A DNA stretch of 64,000 bases, taken from Periplaneta americana. Lineage: Eukaryota; Arthropoda; Insecta; Blattodea; Blattidae. Below, one piece after another: positions 34,276 to 44,800 of the stretch. The notes under the pieces were generated by a model. It worked only from the letters and a program-made list of their open reading frames with translations, ran no database searches and was not told the DNA's origin. The stretch spans positions 1,299,001-1,363,000 of the forward strand of contig NC_091120.1 in the NCBI RefSeq assembly GCF_040183065.1, given 5' to 3'. A program made the translations under genes and the position numbers. Every line of letters starts with the position of its first letter. The stretch's first letter is position 1.

Positions 34276-34653
34276 AACTTGCTTACAAGTGGCTTTTAAG
34301 AAACCCAGAGGTTCATTGCCGCCCTTACATAAGCCCGCCATCGGTCCCCGTTCAGATTAATCCAGTCTCTACCATCATATCCCAACTCCCTCCATTTTAA
34401 TATTATCATCCCGCCTACGCTTTGGCCTCCCTAAAGGTCTTTTTTTCCTCAGGTCTTCCAGCCAACACTCTACAAGCATTTCTAGTTTCATCCATACATG
34501 CTACATGCCCTGCCCATCTCAAACGTCTGGATTTAATGTTCCTAATTATGTCAGGTGAAGAATACAATGCGTGAAGTTCTGTGTTGTGTAACTTTCTCCA
34601 TTCTCCTGTAACTTCATCCCTCTTAGCCCCAAATATTTTCTTAATAACATTTC
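34276..34653 (-). pseudogene. RTE-A LINE, 3' fragment with frame breaks
   Basis: Minus-strand copy. The frame 34687-34415 carries [26 protein letters not shown] and W-A-G-H-V-A-C-M. Small deletions in the last 130 bases disrupt the W-E-D-N-I region. Confidence 0.85.
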
Positions 34654-34744
34654 TGTTCATAATTTTATTTTCTTGGAAAAAAGACACAAGTAAGATAAAT
34701 CTGTTACTGACTTTTCAAATAAGAAGATAAAACACAAAAAAACA

Positions 34745-34915
34745 TTCTTCGGAATATGTATGATAAGAACTTTCTTGTGTTAAATATTATTAACGTACCT
34801 TGTTAACATGTTTCGACCTATTTTCGGTCATCTTCGGAACTGGTCGTTGTTGGTCTTGGCGCCTCTTGTTTCCTGTGTGGGTGTGTTCGAAGTGTAGAGT
34901 CAAAGAATGTATGTG
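34745..34915 (-). mobile_element. Penelope-like terminal segment with hammerhead-like core (tentative)
   Basis: On the minus strand near 34840-34800 the sequence is GAAGATGACC, a short loop, then GGTCGAAACATG. The GACC/GGTC stem flanked by GATGA and CGAAAC resembles a hammerhead ribozyme core, which Penelope-like elements carry in their terminal repeats. The first core box is AAGATGA rather than CTGATGA, so it would not be expected to cleave. The Penelope link is inference from this pattern. Confidence 0.35.
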
Positions 34916-35639
34916 TTTTGAAATTGAGTGGAATTCTGAAAATTCCTGCCTACTTCCGTGAGATCCTCGGAGTGGACTTTTGCATCACCACGCAGTAGAA
35001 ACAAATGTGGGCGTGACGGAAGCTGTGCAGCGGATCCCGGAATTAGAAAATAAAACTCATTTTGATATCTGTTTACATGGGTGAAAAAGACGTGGGATTC
35101 AAACCCACGAATTCCTACGAACTTTATGTGCCTTAATGATTTATTCCGGGTGGGCTTGCTGAGCCAGTCCGTGGTTTGAACTCTGTTTACAGACTCATCT
35201 GAGTGCATAACAAACTCACCCAAGTGCCCATCAGGGTCCGCTAACTACCCGCTTGGCTTCAAGTATGGATGACACAAAGGGAAGTGTGCAAACTAGAATT
35301 TTATGTTGAACATGGGGAGGTTAAGTGGCGCTGTGAGGGAGCACTTCCTGCACTTCTTGTGCGATATAATGGAAATGTTGGCCGTATAGTTGGGAAGCAC
35401 TCTGAGTTGGGCCGTATCCTATTAAGAGGCAAGCGGGATCGACAAAGACAATCAGCAAGTTGTGCGGATTAGACTTTCGCAGGGATGATAGAATTGCTAA
35501 TGCAGCAGCACACACCGTGCGAGGGAAACGCCTTGGACCCGGAAGCTCATGCCCCAAACATGCATCCAATTTAAACCTTAAAATTAAAAGCGTATATATA
35601 TATGCAACAATATGCTTATGCATTTATTATTTATTTGTT
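34916..35639. other. Spacer, possibly old tRNA-derived repeat near 35090
   Basis: GTGGGATTCAAACCCACGA near 35091 is B-box-like. Frames at 34900-35223 and 35269-35472 have no motif I can name. Confidence 0.35.
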
Positions 35640-36945
35640 TAACTATTTATTTCAATATTTAATTAATTAATTCATTAACTTATTTATTTACTTAATTAGT
35701 TACTTATTTACTTCTTCACTTAATTACTTATTTATTCATTTATTTAGTTATTTATTTACTTATTTACTTATTCATTTACTTATTTACTTATTTATTTACT
35801 TATTTACTTAGTTATTTACTTATTTATTTACTTATTTATTTATTTACTTATTTATTTACTTATTTATTTATTTACTTATTTATTTATTTAGTTATTTATT
35901 TATGTATTAATTTATTTACTTATTTATTTACCTATTTACTCACTTATTTATTTATTTACTTATTTACTTACTTATTTATTTACTTATTTATTTATGTATT
36001 AATTTATTTAAATATTTATTTATTTACTTACTTACTTATTTATTTACTTACTTATTTACTTATTTATTTGCTTATTTATTTATGTATTAATTTATTTAGT
36101 TATTTATTTACTTATTTATTTACTTACTTATTTACTTACTTATTTATTTATTTACTTATTTATTTATTTACTTACTTATTTACTTATTTATTTATTTACA
36201 TATTTATTTACTTATTTATTTATTTACTTATTTGTTTATTTACTTACTTATTTATTTACTTATTTACTTACTTATTTATTTACTTATTTATTTATGTATT
36301 AATTTATTTACTTATTTATTTACTTATTTATTTATTTACTTACTTATTTACTTACTTATTTATTTATTTACTTATGTATTTATTTACTTACTTATTTACT
36401 TATTTATTTACTTACTTATTTATTTATTTGCTTATTTATTTATGCATTTATTTATTTATTTATTTACTTATTTATTTATGTATTTATTTATTTATTTACA
36501 TATTTATTTACTTATTTATTTACTTATTTACTTACTTATTTATTAACTTATTTATGTATTAATTTATTTACTTATTTATTTACTTATTTATTTACCTATT
36601 TACTCACTTATTTATTTATTTACTTATTTACTTACTTATTTATTTACTTATTTATTTATGTATTAATTTATTTACTTATTTATTTATGTATTAATTTATT
36701 TACTTATTTATTTATTTACTTACTTATTTATTTATTTACTTACTTATTTACTTATTTATTTATTTACATATTTATTTACTTATTTATTTATTTATTTACT
36801 TATTTGTTTATTTATTTATTCACTTATTTATTTATGTATTTATTTACTTACTTATTTACTTATTTATTTACTTACTTATTTATTTACTTATTTATTTATT
36901 TATTTACTTATTTATTTATGTATGTATTTATTTAACTATTTATTT
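35640..36945. repeat. 1.3-kb (TTTA)/(CTTA) tetranucleotide tract
   Basis: Almost pure mixture of TTTA and CTTA units with occasional GTTA, TGTA and ATTA variants. Longer blocks such as TTTATGTATTAATTTATTTA recur (about 35898, 36079, 36290, 36550, 36656), showing larger-scale duplication. Translated frames (36068-36562, 36232-36546) give only Y-L-F-T-Y-L-I repeats and are not genes. At its right edge lies a LINE-B-like 3' motif. Confidence 0.97.
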
Positions 36946-37319
36946 ATTCTGGTGGTGTTAAGTCCATGAGCCTTCTCTTCCTCACCAACAGAGATATGCA
37001 CTGTACAAAAAAAAAAAAAATTGAAATCTGCAGCTAGGAAACTAATAATAACGCTAAATTCCTCAAAACCATTCATAATGAAGCGGCATTTACGATTACA
37101 GTGTGTAGCACAAAAACTAAGAGACAAATAATTTTTAATTATTCATTAACGCATTAGCTCGTGACCTTAAGGTTTCTGAATACAATAAACTGTACAATAT
37201 AATGTGACACTTGCAAACATTGAAGAAAAGGAAAAAAGAAAGTTAATTGTTGAAGGCAAATATAAGTGAATTATTGAAATAGAGATGATGATGTAATATT
37301 TGAAGAGAATAGTCGATAA
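36946..37319 (-). other. LINE-B-like 3' end remnant and spacer
   Basis: CTGGTGGTGTTAAGTCCATG (36950) is a diverged form of the LINE-B 3' motif (CTGGTAGAGTTAAGGTC at 15942). The rest, including a poly-A run at 37005-37020, is unrecognised. Confidence 0.4.
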
Positions 37320-37830
37320 TATTTATAAGAACAGACATATATTGAAAAGAGATGTGAAGTTCCTTAAGATAATTCCATGTGAATTTTGTAATAGGACGTT
37401 GTACTTTTGAGAAAGATACGGCAGACAAGGTTCATCCATAGACTTCTTCTCAATATAAACCTCGGTGGTCTGATTTAGGTTCCTTTCGAAACGGATAGTA
37501 GGGTCAAGAATAACAGCCCGTTTTGAGCGTCGTACACGATGATCAGCAGCTCGCTTAGTTAGGGCATCGTGCAAGCACGTGTCCAAGTATTTCTAGCTCA
37601 CTACAGTCTGATGACGGCAGCGGGTTGTGCTTAGAGTTCTGCCCGGTATTGCGCGAACCGCCGAAATATTGCTTGATATTTTTAAAGCACTGGTCCATTC
37701 TGAGGAAGATACGCCCTTTCGATTGCTTACCCATGAGTTAGCCTTGGGGAGAACACCATAGAAAATGACCCCTTTGCCACGCAAGGTATGGTTTGTCCAA
37801 GTTTGAAATGCTTCATTTCTTAAGTGTTCA
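37320..37830 (-). pseudogene. R2-like LINE, C-terminal endonuclease region
   Basis: Reading minus-strand from about 37830: H-L-R-N-E-A-F-Q-T-W-T-N-H-T-L-R-G-K-G-V, S-S-S-E-W-T-S-A-L-K-I, A-V-R-A-I-P-G-R-T, then T-T-R-C-R-H, a remnant of the cysteine-histidine knuckle. After an in-frame TAG at 37593-37595 the same frame continues: R-V-R-R-S-K-R-A, I-L-D-P-T-I-R-F-E-R-N-L-N-Q, E-K-K-S-M-D-E-P-C-L-P-Y-L. This order (knuckle, then D-P-T-V/I-R-F-E) fits the C-terminal part of R2-type retrotransposons with a restriction-like endonuclease. A deletion between the knuckle and D-P-T, plus the stop, make it dead. The clade is assigned from memory. Confidence 0.7.
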
Positions 37831-38112
37831 CGAAGTTAACGGCCTGACCAGTTGATAGCATCAATAGTGATGGTATTAAATTTTGACAGCAGAAACTTTT
37901 TCGCTGGAGATGGCAGTGATCAACACTAAGAAGAAGAAGAAGAGTATTACAAACATTTATGTGTTGCACGTAAGCTTCCCAAAATGCTTTCAGTAACGAA
38001 ATACCACGATATATTTTAGGGGCGTAAAGCATTCCGTCAGGACAGTCATGAGGAAGACCAATAAGGTCTTTGCATGCTCCTCTGGTAACTTTATATCTAA
38101 ATCATTAGAACA
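37831..38112. other. Short spacer, nothing recognised
   Basis: No frame or repeat recognised. Confidence 0.4.
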
Positions 38113-38125
38113 TAAACATATGAAA

Positions 38126-38384
38126 GTCCACACCCGTGGAGTAACGGTCAGCGCGTCTGGCCGCGAAACCAGGTGGCCCGGGTTCGAATCCCGGTCGGAG
38201 CAAGTTACCTGGTTGAGGTTTTATCCGGGGTTTTCCCTCAACCCAATATGAGCAAATGCTGGGTAACTTTCGGTGCTGGACCACGGACTAATTTCACCGG
38301 TATTATCACGTTCATTTCATTAAGACACTAAATAACCTAGATGTTGATACAGCGTCGTAAAATAACCCAATAAAATTTAAAAAT
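38126..38384 (+). mobile_element. SINE-1 with perfect 13-bp target duplication
   Basis: The full tRNA-derived SINE: head with GGTCAGCGCGTCTGGCCGCG, B box GGGTTCGAATCCC, body, end AGCGTCGTAAAATAACC and an A-rich tail. TAAACATATGAAA lies at 38113-38125 and again at 38385-38397. It is a recent insertion. Confidence 0.95.
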
Positions 38385-38397
38385 TAAACATATGAAA

Positions 38398-38464
38398 ATG
38401 GTTAAATTTGTGTAATATCGGCACAATTAAACTAAGTTGGAGATACAAATTATTGTTATTGTTG

Positions 38465-38522
<58 letters not shown>

Positions 38523-38894
38523 CATTATTATTATTACATACTCCTCCGACACACAGCACGCGCTACACGTTTTATTTGAAGGAAGACAGCGCAAGTTCAA
38601 GTAAGCTGATGTTAGCAACGCATTGGAATGCCGTGTGAATGAGGAAACGCGTCCTCCAGTCAGATCAGCACACGTGCCACGGCACAGCTGGGCCAAGAGC
38701 CGACCGTCTGGCTGAGATCTAGATGCTTTACGTGTCTACTGACATGCACGGTTCTTATGTCACAAATAATATTACTGTTTATATTTCATTTTCTTCAACT
38801 AACATATAAATACATATATACGTGCACGCGATCATAACTGATGGGGAAAAATTTTGATTCAGTACACTTTTATTTTGCCACGTATAGGCCTATG
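38398..38894. other. Spacer with (ATT)n microsatellite at 38468-38535
   Basis: Apart from the microsatellite nothing is recognised. Confidence 0.6.
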
Positions 38895-39125
38895 TTTAGT
38901 CAACAGTTCGAAGACAGGCTGGAACCTCATAAGTGACACAAATAAGGCATCTCTCATAAAGCAACTAAGCCAGAAGATGATGGGGTAGGATGACCAGTAC
39001 CTTTCTCCCTCCATTGCATGCATCACTAACTAGTAACATTATACTAATCAGACTTCAGATGCATACAAACAATTGTTCTTCCTGTGACACATATCGTCAA
39101 GTGAGATGTACTACCTGATAATAGA
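38895..39125. repeat. R4 dispersed repeat, copy 3 (inverted)
   Basis: Reverse complement of the blocks at 8505 and 15555 (CTTCAGATGCATACA, GACACATATCGTCAA). Confidence 0.8.
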
Positions 39126-39646
39126 TGTACAGTCTTAGACAACGAAGTGGCCTATTGCCATACCCTAGGCCTAAGTCTCCTTCGGAAGACTTCGGTTGAT
39201 TTCGTAAGAGCTTAGGTTTACACGTGAACGAATTTATTATGCACCATTCCGCTATTTTTCCTTTTGTTTTGTTTGTTGTCTTTCTGTTTGTTTATAGCTC
39301 AAGTGTTATTAATAATCTATAACGAAGATATGTTCAAGGAGTAAATTAGGTGTAAAATAAACATCCTTTCCATATGGTGTGACCAAAACTATTTCCGACT
39401 TGACAGCTTACATGGAAGGGGGATCAATGTTGTCATGTTCATCTTATGTGTAAGCGAGCGCGCTGCCGATAGAGTGCAGTAACGAACAGCTGGCATGAAC
39501 GTATACATTATTAATTAATTTGTGGAATACTATGGATTAAAATTAGTATGGTGGTAGTCTTCAGTGTATTATAATATTGTTAGAAAAGCGTCGAAAGAAC
39601 TGTAAACTGTAAAAACAAGTTTAAATTTGATACGATACCTTTACTT
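39126..39646. other. Spacer, nothing recognised
   Basis: No frame or repeat recognised. Confidence 0.45.
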
Positions 39647-39650
39647 TTAA

Positions 39651-40092
39651 GGGGAGACAGAGGTGAATATTTCAAAATCCTCAAAATTTATCCGATTTGT
39701 TTGAAGTTGATCATGGATACTAAGTATGTTATTAGTAATGGACATACCAAGTTTCAACTTCCTAAGTACAATAGTTCTGTAAATATTAATAATTCTATGA
39801 AACTTTATATAGTTTGATATAAAATGTTTCATGCACCATATTGTAAGAAATCTTCAATATTTATTTTTAATTATATGTTCAGAGAAGGTATATAAATAAT
39901 GATAAGTATTAGTTTATTATGGGAATAATATAGTAATACAGTTATCTTGGTTTTAATTTCATACTTCTAAGGGCACAAAATCAAAAACTAACATCGGAAT
40001 ACCAAAATAAAGATAATAAAAATGAAAAAAAAAAAAAAACAAATTTTCATATTTTCTTCAGTTTTGTTCGAAAATTTCACCTCTGCCTCCCC
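39651..40092. mobile_element. T2: 442-bp TTAA-flanked MITE
   Basis: TTAA at 39647-39650 and 40093-40096. The left end GGGGAGACAGAGGTGAA is mirrored by TTCACCTCTGCCTCCCC at the right with one mismatch. There is no coding capacity; the frame 39647-39832 lies inside it by chance. A similar right end is at 63476-63493. Confidence 0.88.
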
Positions 40093-40096
40093 TTAA

Positions 40097-40915
40097 GAGT
40101 GCCAGTATTCGTTCATGTAATATTGTTAGAAAAGCATCTTGCTGGAAAGCATTTATTTTATACATGGATAAATATATAATAGGATGCGAAACTTACTGAG
40201 TTTCCCGTAACACATGCTAGAGGCACTAATGTAGAAATTGATGTTTCTGCCACCTATTGGGAGTAGGCGAACTTATTACATCTAGCAGCGCACCAAGTAA
40301 CGAAAATAAGAACTAATTACTCCATTCATTTAGCAGCGCACCTGGTGATGAAAATGTTAAACTGTGCAGAAAGTATTCCTCCCACCCTCATCGCTATTCA
40401 AAACTAACCCAATTTAAAATAAAACATTTACATTTTTATTCCTCACAGCATCTTCTACTGAAAATTCTTACAAGAGCCAACAGGAAGATAGAAAAGACGA
40501 TCTATTTTACACTATCCAATTAAAATATAACCAGACAGAGACAAAAAATAAAGCAAAAGGTTAGAAAATTGGGATTGTATTCTTTGGGTATTTATTGTAC
40601 AGCGCAATGGAAAAGTCTGCAAGAACTGCTTAGATAGTTCAATTTATTATATTACTATTACTTTACAATACATTCAACATCACTGTTTAACATACACTGC
40701 TTATACACACACATGTATCACTTTATGTTCACTTATTAGCAAGTTTCTGGCTGCCATCTTATCTTCTCGAGCAACATCTCGAACGGATAAATAGAGAACT
40801 TTGGGTAATGTACCCAACACGTAGTTCTAATGTTCACCACCTACGACGTTGGGCGCTGATCATCTTATTTGAGCCCCCTGCCGCCAGATGGTGCCGACCG
40901 CAGTTTCACATCCTA
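40097..40915. other. Spacer, nothing recognised
   Basis: No frame or repeat recognised. Confidence 0.45.
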
Positions 40916-41164
40916 TTATATGTTTATCCATGGTTTATATTTGTTACACTTTTTCCTTTTTCCCGGTGTTGAGGACCCTGCGTCATCTTCATCTGCACGG
41001 CCTTTTTCTTTTCCAATATCGATAACAGTGCTCTTATTAATGTTAACACAAGCAGCATTTCTCATTACGACTTGCGCCAAAGGTAAAAGAGGCCCTCCAT
41101 TGTCATTTTCCCTTTCAAAATACTCTCTTACCTTACACACCATCTTTCGCGCTCGACTCTTTAA
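40916..41164 (-). pseudogene. Tc1/mariner-like transposase, N-terminal DNA-binding fragment
   Basis: The minus-strand frame from about 41164 to 40916 encodes S-R-A-R-K-M-V-C-K-V-R-E-Y-F-E-R-E, then N-G-G-P-L-L-P-L-A-Q-V, then a serine/threonine-rich linker with K-R-K-K-C-N-K-Y-K. This resembles the N-terminus of insect DDE_3-type transposases (pattern K-V-Y-x-Y-F-x-x-E..N-G-G-P, a helix-turn-helix). No catalytic domain follows. The plus-strand frame over the same bases (40869-41207) is a shadow. It lies just left of element M1 but outside its inverted repeats. Confidence 0.5.
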
Positions 41165-41344
41165 CGGGGCACCTTGTACAATATTCTTTGTTCTCCACCT
41201 GTATTAACGTGTACAATCACCTTTTACATTTTGGTGCAGAGGTTACAATTCACCATGTACACTACCGGTCAAAAGTTTTCGATCAGCTATGGAAATAACT
41301 ATAGGCCTATACTTTATTTCAATGTACAAACACATCGGAAAAAC

Positions 41345-41755
41345 TAAATTTATTTATTTATTTATATTTTTATTGCTGGTAAGTTTGAAATGAATACAAA
41401 TTAATAAATACAATGAAAGATAAACTAGCCCACTCCTGATTGAGTAAGACTCGTGCTCAGGAGGGGATTCCAATACAGACAAAAATAAAATTAAATTTGA
41501 GAGTGAGTGCAGATTAAATAGTGTTCAATATGTTTAAATCCAAACTATAAACCCAATACAATTTTTTTTATTAATTTGGAGAGGGTTCGTGGTTAAAATA
41601 ATATTGGAATAAAATTTGTTTAATAATCTGGGACCTTGACTCATGCTATGTTAAAAAGCTGCATTGGTTTTACATTTTGGTTCAGACAAACGCAGAGAAT
41701 TCATATATGCCAAATAGACCAACAAAATACATATTTTCTCTCTCTAGCATTATGA
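41345..41755 (-). mobile_element. LINE-D, decayed 3' end inside M1
   Basis: Minus-strand traces G-P-R-L-L-N-K-F match the LINE-D C-terminus. The stem-loop at 41433-41463 pairs CTCCTGA with TCAGGAG around AGCACGAG. A (TAAA)n tail is near 41345-41365. Confidence 0.65.
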
Positions 41756-41771
41756 TATGATAGAATATTCA

Positions 41772-42033
41772 GTCCACACCTGTGGAGTAACGGTCAGCGC
41801 CTCTGGCCGCGAAACCAGGTGGCGCGGGTTCGATTCCCGGTCGGGACAAGCTACTTGGTTGAGGTTTTTTCCAGGGTTTTCCCTCAACCCAACATGAGCA
41901 AATGCTGGGTAACTTTCGGTGTTGGACCCCGGACTCATTTTACCGGCATTATCACCATCTCATTCAGACGCTAAATAACGTAGATGTTGATAAAGCGTCG
42001 TAAAATAACTTACTAAAATAAACAAATAAAAAC
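41772..42033 (+). mobile_element. SINE-1 with 10-bp target duplication
   Basis: tRNA-derived head, B box GGGTTCGATTCCC, body and tail as in the other copies. AGAATATTCA lies at 41762-41771 and 42034-42043. Its last 45 bases belong to the first unit of the tandem duplication 41989-42496. Confidence 0.93.
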
Positions 42034-42496
42034 AGAATATTCAAAACGAAATCCTTATTTTAACCACAAATCCATAGTTGTGATGGCGATCGAAAACTTT
42101 TGACCGGTAGTGTACATGGGAGGTTCTGATATACTGTACTCAATGGAAGCAGTTAGCATCTTCAGAAAGAACCGTGACTTCAACTTGTATCTGTACAATG
42201 ACTGGTTAATTGTAGAGCAAGACGAGAATTATGCACAACTCTGATAAAGCGTCGTAAAATAACTTACTAAAATAAACAAATAAAAACAGAATATTCAAAA
42301 CGAAATCCTTATTTTAACCACAAATCCATAGTTGTGATGGCGATCGAAAACTTTTGACCGGTAGTGTACATGGGAGGTTCTGATATACTGTACTCAATGA
42401 AAGCAGTTAGCATCTTCAGAAAGAACCGTGACTTCAACTTTTATCTGTACAATGACTGGTTAATTGTAGAGCAAGACGAGATTTATGCACAACTCT
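41989..42496. repeat. Tandem duplication of 254 bp
   Basis: Units 41989-42242 and 42243-42496 differ at only about three positions. Each holds the SINE-1 tail, the right end of M1 with its inverted repeat, and adjoining unique sequence. The duplication therefore followed both insertions and is young. Confidence 0.95.
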
Positions 42497-43105
42497 GTGT
42501 ATAATAAGACAAAGTTCCCTTCCTTGTTCCATGCTGTATGCGATGGAGAGAGATGAAATTGGAATGAAGGCGTTACGTTCCCGACCGGACTGTACGCTCT
42601 TATACTTGCGGAGGGCGAAGTGGGTGTAATTCTGCCTTCCACATGTTACACAACTGCGAGCTGGACTCGCTTCCAATAAAGTGTCGTCTTCGTGAGGCAG
42701 GTTCAGCTTCTGGTTCGTCATGGAGACCTCCCTGTCATTTTAAAACGAAGGTGAAACTCGACTATATGTCTATAGATTTGTGCAGCATAGTCGCCATTTT
42801 CCAGCCTGATATCCCACTTCCACAGTCGAATATTCTAACCAAAGTCACTTCGACCACAACCCGAAGTTAGCATAATTGAAAGTAAAGTAATGTTCCTCAA
42901 ACCATCTAGTACAGCCATGGCGAAAATGTGACTCACGAGCACATTGTGGCTCGCAATGGTAGCTGTGCATTTCTCTTGCTTCCTACCTTCTCCAACCCTC
43001 ACCCTCTCACTCACTGGAGTCAAACTCCGTTTCATTTGTATTTGTCTCTGACCTGAGAGTGGTGTATCGTCGCAATATCTCTCTCGAAACCATGTACCTC
43101 TACAA
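42497..43105. other. Spacer with weak minus-strand frames
   Basis: A frame from the ATG at 42721 (M-T-N-Q-K-L-N-L-P-H-E-D-D) runs into the duplication and has two cysteines (C-V-T-C); 42835-43152 is another. I recognise neither. Confidence 0.35.
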
Positions 43106-43245
43106 AAACGAAAGTTCCAAGTAGGATGGGAGGACGCATTTTTTGCTGCCAATATGATGAGAATATTAAATGTATAATTTGTTCACAAGTATTACGAGGA
43201 AAACGGTTGTATGACATAAAACGGCATTATACTACATGTTACTGA
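43106..43245 (+). pseudogene. hAT-like zinc-finger remnant
   Basis: Plus-strand K-R-K-F-Q-V-G-W-E-D-A-F-F is followed, after a one-base shift, by C-C-Q-Y-D-E-N-I-K-C-I-I-C-S-Q-V-L and K-R-H-Y-T-T-C-Y then a stop. The order (basic start, W-E-D-A-F, C-x2-C, K-R-H-x3-C) matches the N-terminal zinc finger of GTF2IRD2/SCAND3-like hAT-derived proteins. The rest of the protein is missing. Confidence 0.5.
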
Positions 43246-43261
43246 TGAAACATTAAAAGGT

Positions 43262-43273
43262 TAAGTGTTATTA

Positions 43274-43307
<34 letters not shown>

Positions 43308-43515
43308 TAATTATTATTATTATCGTTTATATAAATTATTGTTAGTATTAATTATTAGTATTATTATTAATTGTATTTTAATTAATAAGTTATTATTGTC
43401 ATTATTGAGTATAATTAGTTACCAATGCCACCGGGTATATACCCATTGCAGTGTGAATAAATAAATAAATAAATACATACATACATACATACATACATAC
43501 ATACATACATACATA
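43262..43515 (+). mobile_element. LINE-C 3' end
   Basis: TTA repeats and then the LINE-C 3' segment, nearly the same as 895-1000. The stem-loop at 43423-43453 (CAATGC..GCAGTG, one mismatch) is followed by an AAAT/ACAT tail to 43515. Confidence 0.8.
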
Positions 43516-43879
43516 GGATTGAAATGAAGAAGTGGCAAGTAAGGAAGGCTGAAGACAAAATAAAAATGGAAGTTGTAGAAAAAGAAAAGAAATTTCGATC
43601 ACATTCGAGTTTGTTTATTGACCAAGAAGCGGAAACAGTGGCACATCTAATGATGGCAGCACTGCCCACATTTCTTTGACGATCCTGTTTTTCCTTCTAA
43701 CACTACGAGCTAATAAGGCGATTCTAAATTATTTTGCCTACAATTTTCTCTCAGTTTTCAAACATAATTTCATTCAACAAGTATGCACAGGAAACAACAA
43801 AATGATATCGAAATATGTATGCATGGTACCATATTCTAGTCATAGTGCATAAGTGTTAAATTTTTTCTAAATAACCCCT
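43516..43879. other. Spacer, nothing recognised
   Basis: No frame or repeat recognised. Confidence 0.45.
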
Positions 43880-44153
43880 ATAGAAAGGTAGATTCTCTTA
43901 TACAAACGAAATGACAGTTTGTACACAAAAATTATATGCTACTTGTAACTTCTGTACAAATTATTTTCAAGATAATCTGTTAGAAAATAAGTTATTAATT
44001 GTGTTAAAAACCAACCTATAAAGAGTATTTCTCCTACACAAACGTAATGACAATTTATACACAACAAAGATATGCTAGCTGTAAGTCCTGTACAAAGTTT
44101 CGTGAAAATTTGTTGCGTAGGAGAAAAATTAATAATAATAGTAAAAAGAATAA

Positions 44154-44411
44154 CTTACTTACTTACTTACAAATGGCTTTTAAGGAACCCGAAGGTTCAT
44201 TGCCGCTCTCACATAAGCCCGCCAGCGGTCCCTATCCTGTGCAAGATTAATCCAGTCTCTATCATCATAACCCACCTCCCTCAAATCCATTTTAATATTA
44301 TCCTCCCATCTACGTCTCGGCCTCCCTAAAGGTCTTTTTCCCTCCGGTCTCCCAACTAACACTCTATATGCATTCTGGATTCGCCAATACGTGCTACATG
44401 CCCTGCCCATC
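44154..44411 (-). mobile_element. RTE-A LINE, 3' fragment
   Basis: Minus-strand copy with (TTAC)n tail. The frame ending at 44180 carries [23 protein letters not shown]. One base is missing near 44373 (I-Q-N-A-Y in place of S-R-N-A-Y). Confidence 0.88.
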
Positions 44412-44433
44412 AATAATAATAATAATAATAATA

Positions 44434-44473
<40 letters not shown>

Positions 44474-44746
44474 TTTATTTAACCTGGCAGAGTTAAGGCC
44501 ATACGACCTTCTCTAACACTCAACCAGGAGTAAAACTGCGTTACAAAAACACTACAAATTTACAAAGTACACTACAATTTTACACACAAAACTGAATAAG
44601 ATAATAATAATAAAATGTAAACAACGAGTAAGTAGAAATCAGACATAATATATAACATACATAAAGAAAGGAGAAAGCATAATAAAATGTGAACAGCAGG
44701 TCAAAATAAATGAGACATACAAAGTATAAGAAATAAGTCAATTATT

Positions 44747-44788
<42 letters not shown>

Positions 44789-44800
44789 CATCATCATAAT
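44412..44800 (-). mobile_element. LINE-B 3' end, inverted, with TAA repeats
   Basis: After (TAA)n at 44412-44470, ATTTATTTAACCTGGCAGAG then TTAAGGCC is the reverse complement of the LINE-B 3' end. A second TAA run is at 44752-44790. Confidence 0.65.

Larger units (their letters stand above)
41260..42112. mobile_element. M1: Tc1/mariner-like element with two nested insertions
   Basis: CACTACCGGTCAAAAGTTTT at the left is mirrored by AAAACTTTTGACCGGTAGTG at the right, each next to TA; the inverted pairing runs at least 27 bp and includes the flanking CATG. This is a typical Tc1-type end. The interior holds LINE-D (41345-41755) and SINE-1 (41772-42033), leaving under 200 bp of its own sequence and no transposase. 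Confidence 0.88.

Noticed and set aside
36068..36562. 164-residue Y-L-F-T-Y-L-rich frame
   Set aside because: It is a translation of the TTTA/CTTA tract with no complexity.
40869..41207. 112-residue plus-strand frame with hydrophobic segments
   Set aside because: The opposite strand reads a plausible transposase N-terminus, so this frame is probably its shadow.
42434..42721. Minus-strand frame with C-x2-C
   Set aside because: It runs into the tandem duplication, has no further zinc-binding residues, and cannot be told from chance.
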